From: Litoditis marina
Taxonomy: Eukaryota; Nematoda; Chromadorea; Rhabditida; Rhabditidae
Length of the DNA stretch: 64,000 bases
NCBI GenBank assembly: GCA_964036275.1
Contig: OZ038435.1
Location: 25,205,581-25,269,580, forward strand
Direction: 5' to 3'
Made by a program: the position numbers and the translations under genes. The notes beneath the pieces are model-generated. The model had not been told where the DNA came from, ran no database searches, and saw only the letters and a list, made by a program, of their open reading frames with translations. Shown in pieces: positions 12,354-24,279 of the stretch; within the stretch, counting starts at the first letter, position 1, and every line of letters starts with the position of its first letter.

Positions 12354-13797
12354 CAAGAACGAAGAAACAGTGCATAGTTGCGGAACCATTTCTGCATACG
12401 GTCTCTGCGCTGTTCTTATAGGCCTAAAAGCGATGATTGAACCTGAGAGAGAGTGAGAGTCCAATCTGACGTGAAATACGCCTCCACTAAGATACCACAG
12501 GTCCAGATCGTAGATCTCAAGTGTTGACGCGATTCTCTCGCAGAGTACTCAGAAGGTGGAAATTAAATTGACGAGGTTTTTTTCTGAAGTGATCGCAGTG
12601 AATCTCTTTCACAAATTGCGAGTTAATTCTTACGTGAAACGTGTAAACTACCTCAACATACCGGAAAATGTATTGTTCAATTGCACATTTCCTGATGTTT
12701 CTGAACATGTGTTATTCATCCATCAATTTTTCAGCGTACGTGAATGCATTCTTAGACCAGGGTTCAATTTTGTAGTATGTCCAATTTACTGATAGTATAC
12801 AAACGGTCTCGCGTCATGAGTTGAAAGTTGCTGATCTACGGAGAAAATTTTATCAACTCCGACAAATAATTTGATCGTGGTTTTACTTACAGGTTGTCCA
12901 AGGTTGATTGTCTAATGACTAATTTTTGAGAATTCGATGTATACCCAGTCATGGACTATCGCTGATATCAGAAAGTTCAACTTTGATAAAAGACCCTCTC
13001 AGACTTGAAGCAAAGTCGCAAATGTTATAGTGTACTCTGGTTTACCAAACAACCCATGAGAAATCTTTCATCAGATACGATGTCCACTTGTGTTCTTTGA
13101 ATGTGAAAACCAAAATGCTTCAAACCTCAACCAGCCTAATGTGAGCCTTGGGCGTTGAACCTGGACATGAAAATGAATAAATATGAAGAAAGTGAACCTC
13201 GCAACACCTCTCAGAGTAACTGGTGTCCTAGCTTTTGGCACTCTTTTTCGTTAAAACCATTGAGCTCAACCTTTGGACGTTTCACCTACCGAGCAGGGGT
13301 GCGGATTTGTATTCTTTCGCAGAAGAGTTAAGCGGATTATGACGCTTGTAAACTTTCGAAACTTCAGAGAGTTATGATTCAACTACTATGAACTTCATAC
13401 TGCGAGCATCGACAGACGAACTGCAAACGCGTATACTAAACGAGCGATAATGTAGTATCGCACACCTCACAACATTCACGCGTTCCAAGTCACAATAAAC
13501 AAAATCGCTTTCCTACTTGCTGGATCCCATGTGATCCTTCAAGTTTTTTCCCAATCAAAAGGTTCAGAGAGAACTACAAAACATTATCCTGCCGAAACTA
13601 TGTTCTATGGAGCTCACACTAGAGCGGCAATCGTCATTTGGTCATTGTTGTGTAGTTTGGTAGCGGTGCAGCATCCAAATCTTCAGCATCCAGTACAAAT
13701 TTGGATTACTTCTGTTTTGTATATCAAAAAGTGGTTCATGTTTCGTGCAAAGTAGTGCAAGCGTAGTCCTCCATCCGTCTATACGTCGACGCGGGTG

Positions 13798-14263
13798 TTA
13801 AAGGGACCGTACCTCTATATTGTGCAATGTAGGTAATTTTTGAAAAATGAACAAAGTCATTCATTTTGTTTCGAGATGAAAGTTCATACCAGAAATTTCA
13901 AAAAACCATATTATTACGGAGCAAAATAGAATCCAACAGGATTTGGGTTACTGTAATGCAGCAATCCTTAATCTACCACTGCTTTGCAGCTTTCATGATA
14001 TTTAGAAATCTTTTTTCACACATTCCATACTGGTAATTATGGCCATGTTTTGAATATAATTTCGTAATTTTATGGACATTTTGAAAATTTTGTACGTAGG
14101 TGAACTCGGCGGTGTATGTACGTGCGCGTGGTCGCGCCACATTTTTGAGAACACGGAGCAAAACAAGAACTTGTCACCTATGTGACTGATTTTGGTTTTT
14201 TAATGTGAACGATATCGACTAATCAGCTCAAACCTCCAAATTAAAGAGGAACGGTCCCTTTAA
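13798..14263. mobile_element. TTAA-ended MITE-like element, subfamily 2 (466 bp)
   Basis: The left end TTAAAGGGACCGTACCTCT and right end AGAGGAACGGTCCCTTTAA are inverted. The termini follow the same plan as 8054-8509 and 18098-18547 (TTAAAG, CCGT.CC.CT) but the inside has diverged. No transposase. Confidence 0.75.
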
Positions 14264-14557
14264 CGAAGCGCGCTGATCATAATTAGGCATAGCAAAGACT
14301 CATTTAAGGTCACTTTTAAATTGAACGAGCTTTTCAACACCTGACCCAGGCACCCTAGCACAGTCAGTGGAGTGGTGAGCTCAACCTGATCACATTCTGG
14401 TTGCCGACTTCTTAAGTAACTTTCTAGGTTTTTAAATTGTCAAGTTCTTACGTACGTAACTTCTAAAATTATGTTGAGTACGATGTAGGTGATCACAGCC
14501 TCAAAGATGACTTTTTCACGAGACATTGCTACGATACCAGGTTGTCGTCACCTTCGC

Positions 14558-14754
14558 TATAGTCGTCGCCAACGGAAAGGCGGGAGGGTACTGTATATCT
14601 CACTTTCCGCTGTGTACGCACTTATGTGCTGGATTCCAAAGCCTGCCCGCTATGTGTTCTAATAGCGCAGGGGTTACCGCCCTGCTAAGAAACTTTTGCT
14701 CGCAGGTTCGATTCCGGCGTAAGACAGAAACTTATATATTTGGCACCCACTATA
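14558..14754 (+). mobile_element. tRNA-containing MITE, copy B (197 bp)
   Basis: The termini TATAGTCGTCGCC and GGCACCCACTATA are imperfect inverted repeats. The inside carries a tRNA-like unit: box A TAGCGCAGGGGTTACCG (from 14663) and box B GGTTCGATTCC (14705-14715). A roughly 100-bp non-tRNA head precedes it. Matching copies are at 17033, 20750 and 44247. Confidence 0.8.
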
Positions 14755-15282
14755 TGCTGGAACATAGGAAGCTGATGACAATGTGGCAAGAATAAGATCA
14801 TAATGTAGACAACGTTTCACTTGCATTTCTCACGCCTTTGCTACAGTGCCAGGTGCCTTCAACTTTTTTGTTGTAAAATCAGTTAATTGAGTCTAGACGT
14901 GTGTTAAAGCGAGTATACTGTAGTTGGTGAGAATACGTTCGGCTTACTGTAGCTCCGAATAAGGAAGGACCCTCGAGCGTTTAGTGATGAAAACAGTTTG
15001 TGTCCTGCTTATATACTACCACTTCACTAATGATGGCTCTCTAGACAATAGTCTGATACGAGAATGGTCTCGTGAGACGTTTCGTAACTTGTTTTGTCTG
15101 AAAACTAGTCGCAAAACAAGTGTGCGTAATGCGAGAGGAGTAGTCATGGTATTTTTGTAGGCAAAATATTTACATTCTTAATTGGGAATCTAGACTAGAT
15201 AATGAAAGAGACATTATTTCATCCTATTTATAGGTGGGTTACAGTCTCATGGAGAAGAAAATGTTGAAGCGCCGTGTTCCTC

Positions 15283-15402
15283 ACAAAGAGAGAGATAAAG
15301 AAAGAAAGAAAAGATAGACAGAGAGAGAGCAAGCGAAGAAGAGAGGGAGAAAAGGAGATACTGAGATGGAGAGAAAGACAAAGAGAAGTGAGCGAGAGAT
15401 TG
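15283..15402. repeat. GA-rich microsatellite
   Basis: Imperfect run of GAGA/AAAG units. The reverse strand reads Leu/Ser-rich but is not a gene. Confidence 0.85.
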
Positions 15403-16055
15403 CTATACACTTCTAAACGTTAATTAAGTCATCTGTACTGAATTCCCTTGCTAATAACACCCCACGGCTTGGTTACGTCAATTTAATCAGTGTTTCTGTC
15501 CGATGCAGATTCTCTACGTATTTATGTTTTTCTGTGACGCAGCCAGTAATTTCCATTATATTATAATCTGGTACAGATTCAAAATTCAAAAAAACTCGAA
15601 CAACTTGAACTTTATCTCATGATAAATAGATGTTTTCTATCAGAAAATATGGGGATCGAGAAGTGAGAATTGTGATTGAAAATGATAGAACAAAGAAAGG
15701 AACGGAATTATAGTCACCTTAAACAAAATGTCCAACTTTGTTAGTCGTACTGAAATTAATTTAGTTCTCCAAAGCTTCTCTAAACACGTGAGGAGTTCAA
15801 TCGAGTAAGACAAAGGTTTCTATTTTATTAGAAAACCTACAAGGGATGAACAATACAACTTCTTTCAAGAAAAAAGTAGTTTGAACTAAATAGGAGCAAA
15901 ATTCATAATGGCGAGGGCTGCTCTATATTTGGAGATACGTCATTTGCAACAGGATATGAGCTGAACAGGTGCAGAGAAATATATATAGTTGATGAAAACG
16001 AGAAAACGTTCCAGAACTGCAGGTCATTTCCTTCCCATATATGCGACCAAATACG

Positions 16056-16116
16056 ACTTGTAGTTTGACCTACACACACAGCAGGATTATTTGACAGTGG
16101 GAGCAAACTACAAACA
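16056..16116. repeat. Inverted pair of the TGTAGTTTGA motif
   Basis: TTGTAGTTTGACCTACACAC is followed about 35 bases later by AGCAAACTACAAACAC. Together they form a small hairpin of the dispersed AAACTACAAACAC family. Confidence 0.6.
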
Positions 16117-16676
16117 CGGAGCCACATGCACCGTATCGGAATGCTTTGATAAGAGCCAACCCTTCTTGATAGTCAAAAGTGAGTTCTATTCAGAACTATT
16201 CAAGAAAAATCTTAGTTCTCATTCTCCAAAAACTTCCGAAGAGAGTCCATACAGTAGTAGTTCCCATTATTGAATTATTGAAGAAAACGGAAAACTGTGA
16301 TTTCCAGTTCAGGGTTCCACAGATCAACACCGTTATGACCGTAATTCCTGATTGGTCGAAAAAGTTGTGTTTATAATGAATTTGTCGCTAGTCTGGCAAT
16401 AATTTGATTCCCGCTTCTCGGCAATAATTGAGGGTTTGTCTACGGTGTCTACGGTCAATGTGCGAATCTATGAAAAACCAAAGGTACTTCTCTCGATAAA
16501 TATCCTAAGAGTCTTTTTATAAGTTATCTCGAGTATCAGCTGGGTTGGAAGAATCCAGAAACTTCGAATATATGAGAAGTTCTTACGTGGACTCCTACAG
16601 CAGTGAATCAAAAGTTCAGTTTTACCACAGTCCCAAACTAGTACTCCACAACAACAGTCTGAGAAGGACAAATGAT

Positions 16677-16793
16677 GAGAGAGCTAGAGTGAGAGAAGAA
16701 TGGTAAAAAAGGAGTGTGGAAGAGAACGAGGGCGACGGAGAAAGATAGAATGAGGGATATAGAACGTGAGAAAGAGAGAGAGGAAGATACGGG

Positions 16794-16859
<66 letters not shown>

Positions 16860-16872
16860 TCCAGGGGGAGAG
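16677..16872. repeat. GA microsatellite
   Basis: A long near-perfect (GA)n core at about 16797-16858 in a degenerate purine-rich flank. Confidence 0.95.
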
Positions 16873-17032
16873 GGAGAGAACGTGTTCTAGCGTAATTTTC
16901 AGTACACCTATGTCATCACCATAGAACTAAAGGAAATTGCGATCGACGTCCATATAAAATTAGAATGTCAACCAGGTTGAGCCCACTCAGGTGTAAACTA
17001 CGGAAGAACCCCACGCAATCCTATAAATTAAC

Positions 17033-17226
17033 TATAGTGGGTGCCAAATTTATAAATTTATGCCTCTCACCGGAATCGAACCTGCGAGCAAAATGTTCGT
17101 AGCAGGGGCTTCCCACTGCGCTATTTACACATAACCGACAAGCTTTGGAATCGAAGACATATGAGCGTACACAGCGGAAAGTGAGATATACAGTAACCTC
17201 CCACCTTTCCGTGGGCAACGACAATA
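17033..17226 (-). mobile_element. tRNA-containing MITE, copy C
   Basis: It begins TATAGTGGGTGCC and ends GGCAACGACAATA, reading the family in reverse. On the minus strand box A and box B of the tRNA-like unit are both recognisable (GGAATCGAACC on the plus strand). Slightly decayed at the right end. Confidence 0.8.
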
Positions 17227-18097
17227 GTGTTGATAAAAAAGACACTAAATTTCGGTGAAATCAAATTACTTGTGAACAAAGCAAATCACGCCACTGGTCA
17301 ACGTCAGAATAGACCCTAATTTATTCAACTGAATAATGAAAACTAAAAACCATCAAAACAACTTTGTTAGCTAGACATGTCTTTCTGTCTCCGAACGATC
17401 AAAAAAGTTATTCAGCTTGAAAATGGGTACTTATATCTCTGAATAGAAGAACATACCTTCTTCCGAATGGTTGAGTTGAATGGTTCATTTTATAGTGAAT
17501 CTTTCAATTTTAATATAAATTCAGATTAAAGGTTACATGGAATCGCCGCTTTGCATGAACCATTATAATTTTTGGTAGTTTTGCAGGGAATCAAAAAAGA
17601 AGATGTCATCGAATGAAAAATGCATGTATGACAAGATGCAGCGTGCACCACAATACTAATCATTCTTGCACACGAAATAAGGCTAAACATGCAGAGCAAA
17701 GATACGTTGGTTCAGAGATGAAAGAACGTTTTTCTCTGAGTAGTGAGGCGTGGGAAATGATAAAAGAATTGTAGTTTGATCGGCACACACAACGGAGGTT
17801 GCAGATCCCGACTTAAATGAAAGGGATGAATCAATAGACATACGACGTGAAGCCAACATGTACTAACCTGCCCTTCCCTCAGCGCCCTACGAACTTCCTG
17901 AACAACACACGTTGTCGCATTCATTTCGAAATTGGCTAAAAACTCCTATATACATATTTATTCATTTACGTCGCTTCGTTACGATGCGGTGATCATCACA
18001 CATGTCACATATATTTGTAGTAGCTGCTCTATCTGACTCAAACTAACAACTTAAGAAAAATAAGAAACCAAAGTTCATTTACACACGTTGAACAAGC

Positions 18098-18547
18098 TTA
18101 AAGAATCCGTTCCGCTATAATCTGAGTTTCAGGAAAAATTTAAAAAGCTCAAAAAACATCCTTATTGTCTTCTCATAGACCATGAAACAACCTTCTGATT
18201 GAAAACTTGTAAAATTTGCATAACATTAAGCACTAAAAAAGGGGACATGAACATTTTCACTGTGACGCAATTTGACTTGGTTCGTTTACCTAGAGATTTA
18301 TTTTTGTTTTGTAGTCTCTAATTGTATTGTCATACATGATAGAGTGTTTTAAAAATATTGGTTTTTCTGGTTTCTATTGACTATTTTGAGCATACCGCGT
18401 ACGCAACTCCCTTATCGGTGTCATTACGTAAGACGCTTTCCTGAGAGAACGAAGCAAGATAGAGATATAAAAGTATATATTTTTGATTTGCCAAAAGATC
18501 AGATTGTTAACTCATAAGTAAAAATTAGAGCGGGACGGATCCTTTAA
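18098..18547. mobile_element. TTAA-ended MITE-like element, copy 2 (450 bp)
   Basis: The left end TTAAAGAATCCGTTCCGCT and right end AGCGGGACGGATCCTTTAA are inverted. It is collinear with 8054-8509 throughout, including a shared internal segment TTTTCACTGTGACGCAA. No coding content. Confidence 0.8.
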
Positions 18548-19720
18548 ATGAAAGTATCGGGCTACTTCTACGGTTGATACAAAACGTCGATACAGTAGGG
18601 AAACAAGGAAATGTGATGAAGAGAGAAACATTTATTTGCACAACTTCTTGCAAACCCTTATGCGAACTTCAGTTACCTCGAAGTTTCGTGCCATTGCCAA
18701 TCTATATGCCAAACAGGGTCGCAGCCACCCATTGACATTCCCGTGGTAATAGAGATGGTCGATTTTACGTAAATATTGTAGGGCATTTACAAGCAATTAA
18801 ACTTGTTCATGCACGCACATTGTCGTTTTGTAACATGTTTTGAATTTCCAAAATATTCTAAAAATTTGGTGAGATGAAAGACCCGTGTTTTCGAATTAGT
18901 AGCACGGGTTTGTTGTAAACTTATGATGTGATCAACTTTTCACGCAATTTGCTGTCAGACCGTCATTGTATTTTCAATAAATAAAGTTCGAAAAATGTCG
19001 AAAACGGAGCCACAGAATGTCTTAATGGGGTTGTCATCCGAGGTTTAATGTCTTTTTGTTATGTTAAGACTGTCCTCAAAGTTACCCTTGACCCGTCTAA
19101 CCCTGCCATTAGCCACTCCCTCCCCTCCCGAACCCAACCAGCTTTCTTCCCGCCAATTGGCGTGCATTTTATTCACTTTTTTGAGAAAAGTTCAGAATTT
19201 TCTTGTGTTTTAATCTACTGCTAGCTTCTGTGTCGTAATGACATAAAATATGCTACAACTTATCAACTATTCATTTCACCATTTGATTTTCTGCCTTATA
19301 GATTTTGTCATTTTCCAAACTTTGAACTTGTTTTCCTGCAAAGTTACACGTCCTCGGAACCGTATATTTTCCGGTGTTTCTACTGAATTTCCATTGCCAA
19401 AGTGTACTTAAATGGGTAAACCTAGAAAATATTCTGTATTTGTGTTTAAAGAACTACTCAGAGAAAGAAACCGCTTTTAGAATAAATGAAAATGTTCCAT
19501 TCGATTGTTTTCTGTTTCTCCTCCCCAATATCATCCCCTTTCATCTGCAACTTCCATTGCGTAAACCTCTGACCTTTCCATTCTCAGCCATAATTGCGGG
19601 CTATGTGACCAAAATACAATGGAACATGTCATAACTGACCCTTTTTGTCCTCTATTCAATTGTCATTTCAACATCCTCTTACCGTAACAGTCACATTTCT
19701 CTCGCTAGTCTCAAGTGCTA

Positions 19721-19856
19721 TATACTAGGAGTAAATTGAATGGTCACGTAAAGTCTGCATTCCAATGAGGAATCGTGTACTTTGTCATTGCACGTTTCTG
19801 AGTTCTGCTGTGTTTAACATGTTTCACGTGACTGTGCAATTGACTAACAATATAGT
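19721..19856. mobile_element. 130-bp TATACTAG inverted-repeat element, copy 1
   Basis: It starts TATACTAGGAGTAAATTGAA. The end, read in reverse, repeats the pattern (CAATTGCACAGTCACGTGAAA against TGAATGGTCACGTAAAG). Two more copies lie at 48572 and 51685. Too short to code for anything. Confidence 0.75.
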
Positions 19857-20142
19857 TTTTTTTACTATTCTAGCTTGGTGTGTAGTGCAGAAGCTATTAT
19901 GATACTGTATGTGTCAACAACTTTTTCCTAGGTTAAATGATCGGAAAAACGCTTTCTCTTTCACGCTTTCATGTCAAATTCAACTAGTAAATACATCCTT
20001 AACGCGACTAAAAATTAGCACCCATGCCCTTCATTATTGCACGTTTCTCTATTCATAAAATGTGTCGAACGTTCCACCGCATCATAGATTGACTTTTCTC
20101 CGCCTTCAATGTCTTATTTATTTATTTTTTCATACCTTCGAT

Positions 20143-20583
20143 GTTCGTTTCACCCATTGATAGCAGCCAGGTACAGTACATTTTAGTGGGCGGAGTCAAT
20201 TGTGTTGGAAAGTTTCCAACAGCGATCAGCCTAATCAAAATTGTGCACCAGCTGGGTATTGAACTCCGCTCGGATAGGTGGCGCGGCGCCCACAAGCAGC
20301 CGGCCATCTGAACATGATGGCCGAAAATAAAAACAGTGATATCCAACCATCTTTTCTGGCTGTTTTTCAAACCTAATTTTATCACACAAAAAGTTGTTTT
20401 AATTACTCCCCGATTATGTGGTAACCTTTTGTATACAAAATATGTGCAAAAAACTCAAAATAACCACTTTTTGGATTTTTATTTGTAATGAAAAGACTGG
20501 TAAGCTGCCAGATCAGTCGCCTGCAATGTAGGGTGCGCTCGGCCAGCATGGCTGACTGCTATCGATGGGTGAAACGAACTATA
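20143..20583 (+). mobile_element. 440-bp inverted-repeat element, copy 1
   Basis: The ends are GTTCGTTTCACCCATTGATA and the inverse ending GGGTGAAACGAACTATA, an inverted repeat of about 25 bp. The whole body matches the reverse complement of 24280-24723 almost base for base. Open frames inside do not resemble transposase. TA at the ends would fit a Tc1/mariner-type MITE. Confidence 0.85.
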
Positions 20584-20749
20584 GCTACTCCAAATCCGCT
20601 CACTCAAAAAAATTACAAATCATGTTTCATAGAGCAAAGACCAACTATTAAAATCAACTTTCCCAAAGTACTCGCCCACTGACTTTTTTCTTTCAGTGAA
20701 AACAATGACATTCATCAGTTGAATTATTTCCATTTTGCGTAATTCGAAC

Positions 20750-21180
20750 TATAGTTGTCACCAACGGAAAGGCGAGAGGGTACAGTATATCTCACTTTCC
20801 GCTGTGTACGCACACATGTCTTAGATTCTGAAGCTTTCCGGTTATGTGCTCTAATAGCGCAGTGGTTAGCGCCGTGCTATAGTGCACACATTTCCCAACT
20901 GGACTCGTTGGCAGCGTGCCAAAAACTTTGAAAGACTATTATTTAGAGAAAACATATGTTTTACAGAAAATTTCCCTGAATACGAATTATAACCAAGGAG
21001 AAGAACCCTTCACATAAATTTTTTTGTTCTGAAATATTTCAACGTGTTGGAAAACTGCCTTGAAATTTCATTGGCAAGCTGCCAAAGACCAGTTGGGAAA
21101 TGAGCGAACTATACGCAACTTTTGCTCGCATGTTCGTTTCCGGCAAGAAGCAGAATTCCATAAATTTGGCACTCACTATA
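20750..21180 (+). mobile_element. tRNA-containing MITE, copy D, split by a nested element
   Basis: The left part 20750-20879 carries the head and box A (TAGCGCAGTGGTTAGCGCC). The right part 21112-21180 carries a decayed box B (TGTTCGTTTCC) and the ACTATA end. The two halves are parted by the element at 20880-21111. Confidence 0.8.
20880..21111. mobile_element. 232-bp element nested in the tRNA-MITE
   Basis: The left end carries CATTTCCCAACTGG and the right end CCAGTTGGGAAATG. Inside these, GGCAGCGTGCC and GGCAAGCTGCC pair, so the terminal inverted repeats reach about 40 bp. TA flanks both sides (20878-20879 and 21112-21113), as in a Tc1/mariner target duplication. No coding capacity. Confidence 0.8.
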
Positions 21181-22013
21181 AGCTGTGGTTAAGAGATATT
21201 GAACGGGGAACTATCATATTATTTCCCCGATTTGATTACGTTAAACAACTGATTGAATAATCAAATCTTCCTATCAGAAACTACTAAAAGTGCATTGTAG
21301 CGAAATTCGAATGAGATATGCTTTCAGTTCGAATCGAGATCAAACTACAGTATCATTGCACGTGAAGGCATCTTTTTGTGGATTATGCCACGATTCTCAA
21401 GATGGCTCCCGTAATTGTGGCTAATAATTGCATGTCACACCTGGCGTTTAGGCGTCGGCATTCGAAAGAACAAAGCCATTCCGACCTCTTGTGACCTCTG
21501 CGGGTAACCCTCTTAGAGGAGCATTTTACTCAGGCGTAACCGTACCTTTAACGTTGTTCAAGCAATGTTTTACCTAGGCGTAACCTTACCTTCCACGTTC
21601 CCTCTCCATTTTCACCTTAGACTTCCTCTCATTTCATTCATCATCTTTTTCGTTCCTAGATATTCATTTCATTCTCAGATGTCGTCCTCTGTGGCTCAGA
21701 TTTCGGGAACCTATACGTCTAGTCAACTGAATTTCCACGTAGAACGTGTGCAGCACAGAGCTAAAAACGTGTACTACTCAAATGAACAATTCATTCGTTT
21801 ATGTAGGGCTATCTTTATGTTCTTCTAGTACGTCAGTAGTATTGTTTCGCTAATGTTTTGTTCTTTTTTCTTGAAGATGGATCTTAGATCTTGCATATTA
21901 TTCCAAACGGCGCTCCTGCAAGAATATGCGCCATGACTGGGAAAAAACAACGTTTTTGTAGAACATCTGGCTTTGGGAAAATAAGATAAAGGCGAGGAAG
22001 AAAAGAATGATAG

Positions 22014-22018
22014 ATATT

Positions 22019-22063
<45 letters not shown>

Positions 22064-22145
22064 AAAAAAGAGAGATACAGAGACAGAGAGAGGGGGATAA
22101 GCAGATGGAAAACGGAGAGGGATAGCGAGAGGGAGAGAGAGAGAA
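22014..22145. repeat. GA microsatellite
   Basis: (GA)n core at about 22020-22060 followed by degenerate GAGAGG sequence. Confidence 0.95.
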
Positions 22146-22259
22146 TTTTAAAGCAGAAAAATGATGAGAAACAGTGAATATGGTAGAAAGAAGAATGATT
22201 CTCCTATAATACCTACATACTAAATCATCAAGAATCAATAGAATACTTTTTGAGAGAAA

Positions 22260-22345
22260 CCGAAAGAGAGAGAGGGGGGGGGGGGGGGAGAGAAAGATAT
22301 GGAGAGGGAGAGGGAGAGAGAAATAGAAACAAAGACAGAGGTTAA
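22260..22345. repeat. GA/G-run microsatellite
   Basis: GAGAGA, then a run of about 14 G, then GGAGAG repeats. Confidence 0.9.
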
Positions 22346-22872
22346 GAATGCTATCTAGAAGAGAAGCAGTACAAAAGAGCCCTTTTTTATTTGGTGGGGA
22401 TCTTTTTCACCCCCTCTTCCCTCCTTATCCCCTCAGGCACTCCGTGTGAACCAGTTGTCATCTCAATAGTCATAACGCCGGCTAGGTCCGCAATCACAAC
22501 TGCCCAGTCCCAAGCACCTTTCCATCACTATCTGGTTCTTCACTCACTCCTAACTTCTTTTCTATGTTAGGCCAAATCGATATTGCTCGGGCGTATTATT
22601 GATTTGGTTGGGTTGTATTATCGATTTTTACTTTTTTTGACCTGGTTGATTGGGGTCGGGTTCACTTACTTTTCTCCGTTTCTCAGCCTCGATGACTTCA
22701 TTGGTTGAATACAGAAACGAAATAAGAATTTCACGGACACAGTTGGATATTTTCTGAGTTTCCTCAACGTTTAATCTTTTTCATACGTTAGTTTCACAAA
22801 AATAATAAACAAACGTTATCACGGCTTGTTTTCTTCACACATCTGCAGGCGGCCGGAAAATCTGTCATCAGA

Positions 22873-23035
22873 GTACGTATGCTAGAAGATCTCGGCACCT
22901 TCATCCTGCAACTCCTCAAACATACGCTATTTCTCTGCTCTTACATTCCGCCAGGATGTAAGAGACAAGAAATAGTGAGGCAGAGCGAGAGACGCAGAAT
23001 GGGATGAAGGTGCCGGGATTTCCTAGCATACGTAC
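22873..23035. mobile_element. Foldback element with 34-bp termini
   Basis: GTACGTATGCTAGAAGATCT at the left is answered by TTTCCTAGCATACGTAC at the right. Inside it CGGCACCTTCATCC pairs with GGATGAAGGTGCCG. The loop is about 95 bp and purine/pyrimidine-rich. The adjoining 23036-23200 segment (CCTTTGGAACGGCGCGCCCG, GATGCGCGACCGG) is GC-rich and looks like another old repeat. Confidence 0.8.
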
Positions 23036-23514
23036 TCAGAAGTATCCCACGCGTTGCCGCACGGTTTGCCCTTTGGAACGGCGCGCCCGTTCGGCACACC
23101 CTCCTTTGTTGCGAACAATCGTAGCGTAGATTAGCGGGCGATGCGCGACCGGTTACGTACCCCATTTGCCGTACAAGCATTCTGATGTGCAATTGCGCGT
23201 AACATGTTATTTACTTCTTTTGGATACCTAGACATGCTTCAGTGTTCAGTATGCATTGCCGACGGCATCCTCTACTGCCGTTTCCCAGTGCGGTGGACAT
23301 CAAGCCTGGCTGGCGAGCCCTTCAAGAGCTATAGCCTTTTACGTATCTCATATCTGAGAGTGTTCTCCTGCTGTTAAACAGTACGTAAAACGCCAAAGTG
23401 CTGCTCGAGAGTTTCCCACAAGCTTATGCAGATTGCCCGTGCCTTCTCTACCATTTCGCAGGTAACGTGGTTTACACCTCATGAGCAGCCTGTGTGGGAT
23501 TCGCTACCGCGCCA

Positions 23515-23695
23515 GGCGGCGTAGCAATCTCTCGAACCTCATGAGAAGTTCATATGAGGTTCTCATGAGATACCTCATGAGCTATTCGTGAACTCTCAGT
23601 GTTGTTACATAGCAATCAATAGAATCTCATGAGAAGCTCGGGCGGATATCTCATGAGGTGATCTCATAAACTTTTGTGGGGATTGCTACGCCGCC
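23515..23695. mobile_element. GGCGGCGTAGCAA MITE with CTCATGAG palindromes, copy 1
   Basis: The termini GGCGGCGTAGCAA and TTGCTACGCCGCC are perfect inverses. The inside contains repeated CTCATGAG-type palindromes. A remnant of a second end (GGGATTCGCTACCGCGCC) directly precedes it at about 23460-23512, suggesting adjacent insertions. Confidence 0.85.
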
Positions 23696-24279
23696 AGGAC
23701 CAGAGAATTCGTTAATACACTACTTTATGACAGTTACATTTTTTCCCTGATCATGTTATTGATGACTTACTGCCTAGTTCATGTCCATCCATACTGACAG
23801 TATCTCTCCGTATAGCAGTGCAGTAACAGCCTGCGATTGAATTTTGTTTTCTGCAGGATTTACCTGAACTAACTCCGTTACTACTTTTGTGTTAATTCAT
23901 CTTTTTTGTCGCTTTTCATTCTGCGTTCGAGCTATAGTTATTGTCATTCCCACTAAGATTTTGACAGTGTGCCGATACATTTCCAGGTGCAATTCATCAT
24001 TTTGGAATGTTTGAAAATGTCGAAAACTTTAAGAAATTGTCCTTCTGAAATTGGCACAATGTCAACAAATCTCACTGCGAATGAAACGAGCCATACCACT
24101 CTATATTTGAGTCTCATCTACGCTCTCAGAACAAGCGTCGTGGCAAAACAGTAAAATACTGTTTATACAGCGGGGCTGTGATAGATATTGATTTTTTCCT
24201 CTCGTCGTCTGACTCTCCGGCGCCCGCATTGCCTCTAGATTTGTTGCAACACAGTTCCGACCAACCGCGAATTTGTAAT

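Noticed and set aside
18545..18790. GC-balanced island open in several frames on both strands
   Set aside because: Several frames look equally protein-like (for example ending RSHPLTFPW on +, or VRIRVCKKLCK on -). None has a convincing start, splice partner or family match, so no gene is called.
22941..23192. Minus-strand frame with RYDCSQQRRVCRTG and PFQRANRAATRG
   Set aside because: It resembles a frame recurring in repetitive DNA of Caenorhabditis and overlaps a foldback element. No start or splice context.
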